Assembly (NCBI GenBank): GCA_025927475.1
Contig: JAICLL010000045.1
Location: 1-39,467, forward strand
Reading direction: 5' to 3'
Source of the DNA: Pirellulales bacterium
GTDB lineage: Bacteria > Planctomycetota > Planctomycetia > Pirellulales > JAICIG01
Length of the DNA stretch: 39,467 nucleotides
Position numbers and translations under genes: made by a program. Under the pieces are notes generated by a model. It saw only the letters and a list, made by a program, of their open reading frames with translations. It did not search any database and was not told the DNA's origin. Below are positions 39,435 through 39,467 of the stretch, piece after piece. How positions within the stretch are numbered: the stretch's first letter is position 1; the number at the start of each line of letters is the position of its first letter.

Positions 39435-39467
39435 GTTGCGTCCGCCGCCTCCGGCGGCGGACGCAAC
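39435..39467. repeat. Perfect 14-bp-arm hairpin at the right window edge
   Basis: GTTGCGTCCGCCGC and GCGGCGGACGCAAC flank CTCCG. The arms are perfect. It ends at the window edge, so its role (terminator or repeat) cannot be judged. Confidence 0.55.

Overview
The window is high-GC chromosomal DNA that looks like a planctomycete of the Pirellulales type. The signs are: a giant secreted protein starting with an LEPR-type motif and ending in DUF4214-like repeats; an LRR protein with the 'RRWFQFRLSWLLIAVT' start; a Ser/Thr kinase with a phylum-style N-terminal domain; archaeal-type methylofuran-pathway homologues; and many short palindromic interspersed repeats of the kind common in these genomes. 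No phage, IS transposase, CRISPR array, rRNA or tRNA is visible. The assignment is inference from gene content.

Layout. 1-1117 (-): a BlaI-type repressor translationally coupled (ATGA) to a BlaR1/M56 membrane peptidase that runs off the left edge, with a promoter and palindromic operator candidate upstream. 1192-3425 (-): folC, a 68-residue unknown protein, and a stand-alone rpsR with a clear sigma70-type promoter. 3700-8112 (+): a three-gene ABC exporter-like operon (ATPase, permease with a large ectodomain, membrane-anchored helical protein). 8115-8960 (-): unknown helical protein. 9196-12614 (+): ribBA, a class-III aminotransferase, and an overlapping LRR membrane protein. 12947-17788 (-): a secreted group made of a neutral-ceramidase-like enzyme, a beta-propeller/di-heme cytochrome c and a Tat-exported unknown protein. 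17909-22146 (-): a PhyH-type dioxygenase, a small secreted Arg/Tyr-rich protein and a 923-residue secreted glycosidase-like protein. 22435-24344 (+): a 93-residue unknown protein and a Ser/Thr kinase with a degenerate receiver. 24435-26175 (-): MfnE-like and MfnF-like genes. 26383-28074 (+): a membrane protein with two zinc-ribbon-like pairs. 28158-31351 (+): ferrous-iron uptake operon feoA-feoA-feoB-Cys-rich FeoB partner. 31362-32249 (-): orphan ABC-2 permease. 32560-37635 (+): a 1691-residue PKD-repeat surface protein. 37894-39192 (-): family-2 glycosyltransferase.

How the genes work together. The clearest functional units are the blaI-M56 signalling pair, the ABC trio, the feo operon and the two methylofuran-type genes. 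The secreted cluster at 12.9-22.1 kb suggests periplasmic or surface degradation and redox chemistry, but no joint pathway can be proven from sequence.

The most unexpected layer is the repeats. At least seven families of short inverted repeats are present: a 48-bp perfect palindrome, a 30-bp perfect inverted pair, 24-bp terminal inverted repeats around about 55 bp, a 27-bp inverted pair inside an operon, and others. They sit between operon genes, at gene ends, at a stop codon, and inside the M56 coding sequence, where they appear to have been read in frame as a linker.
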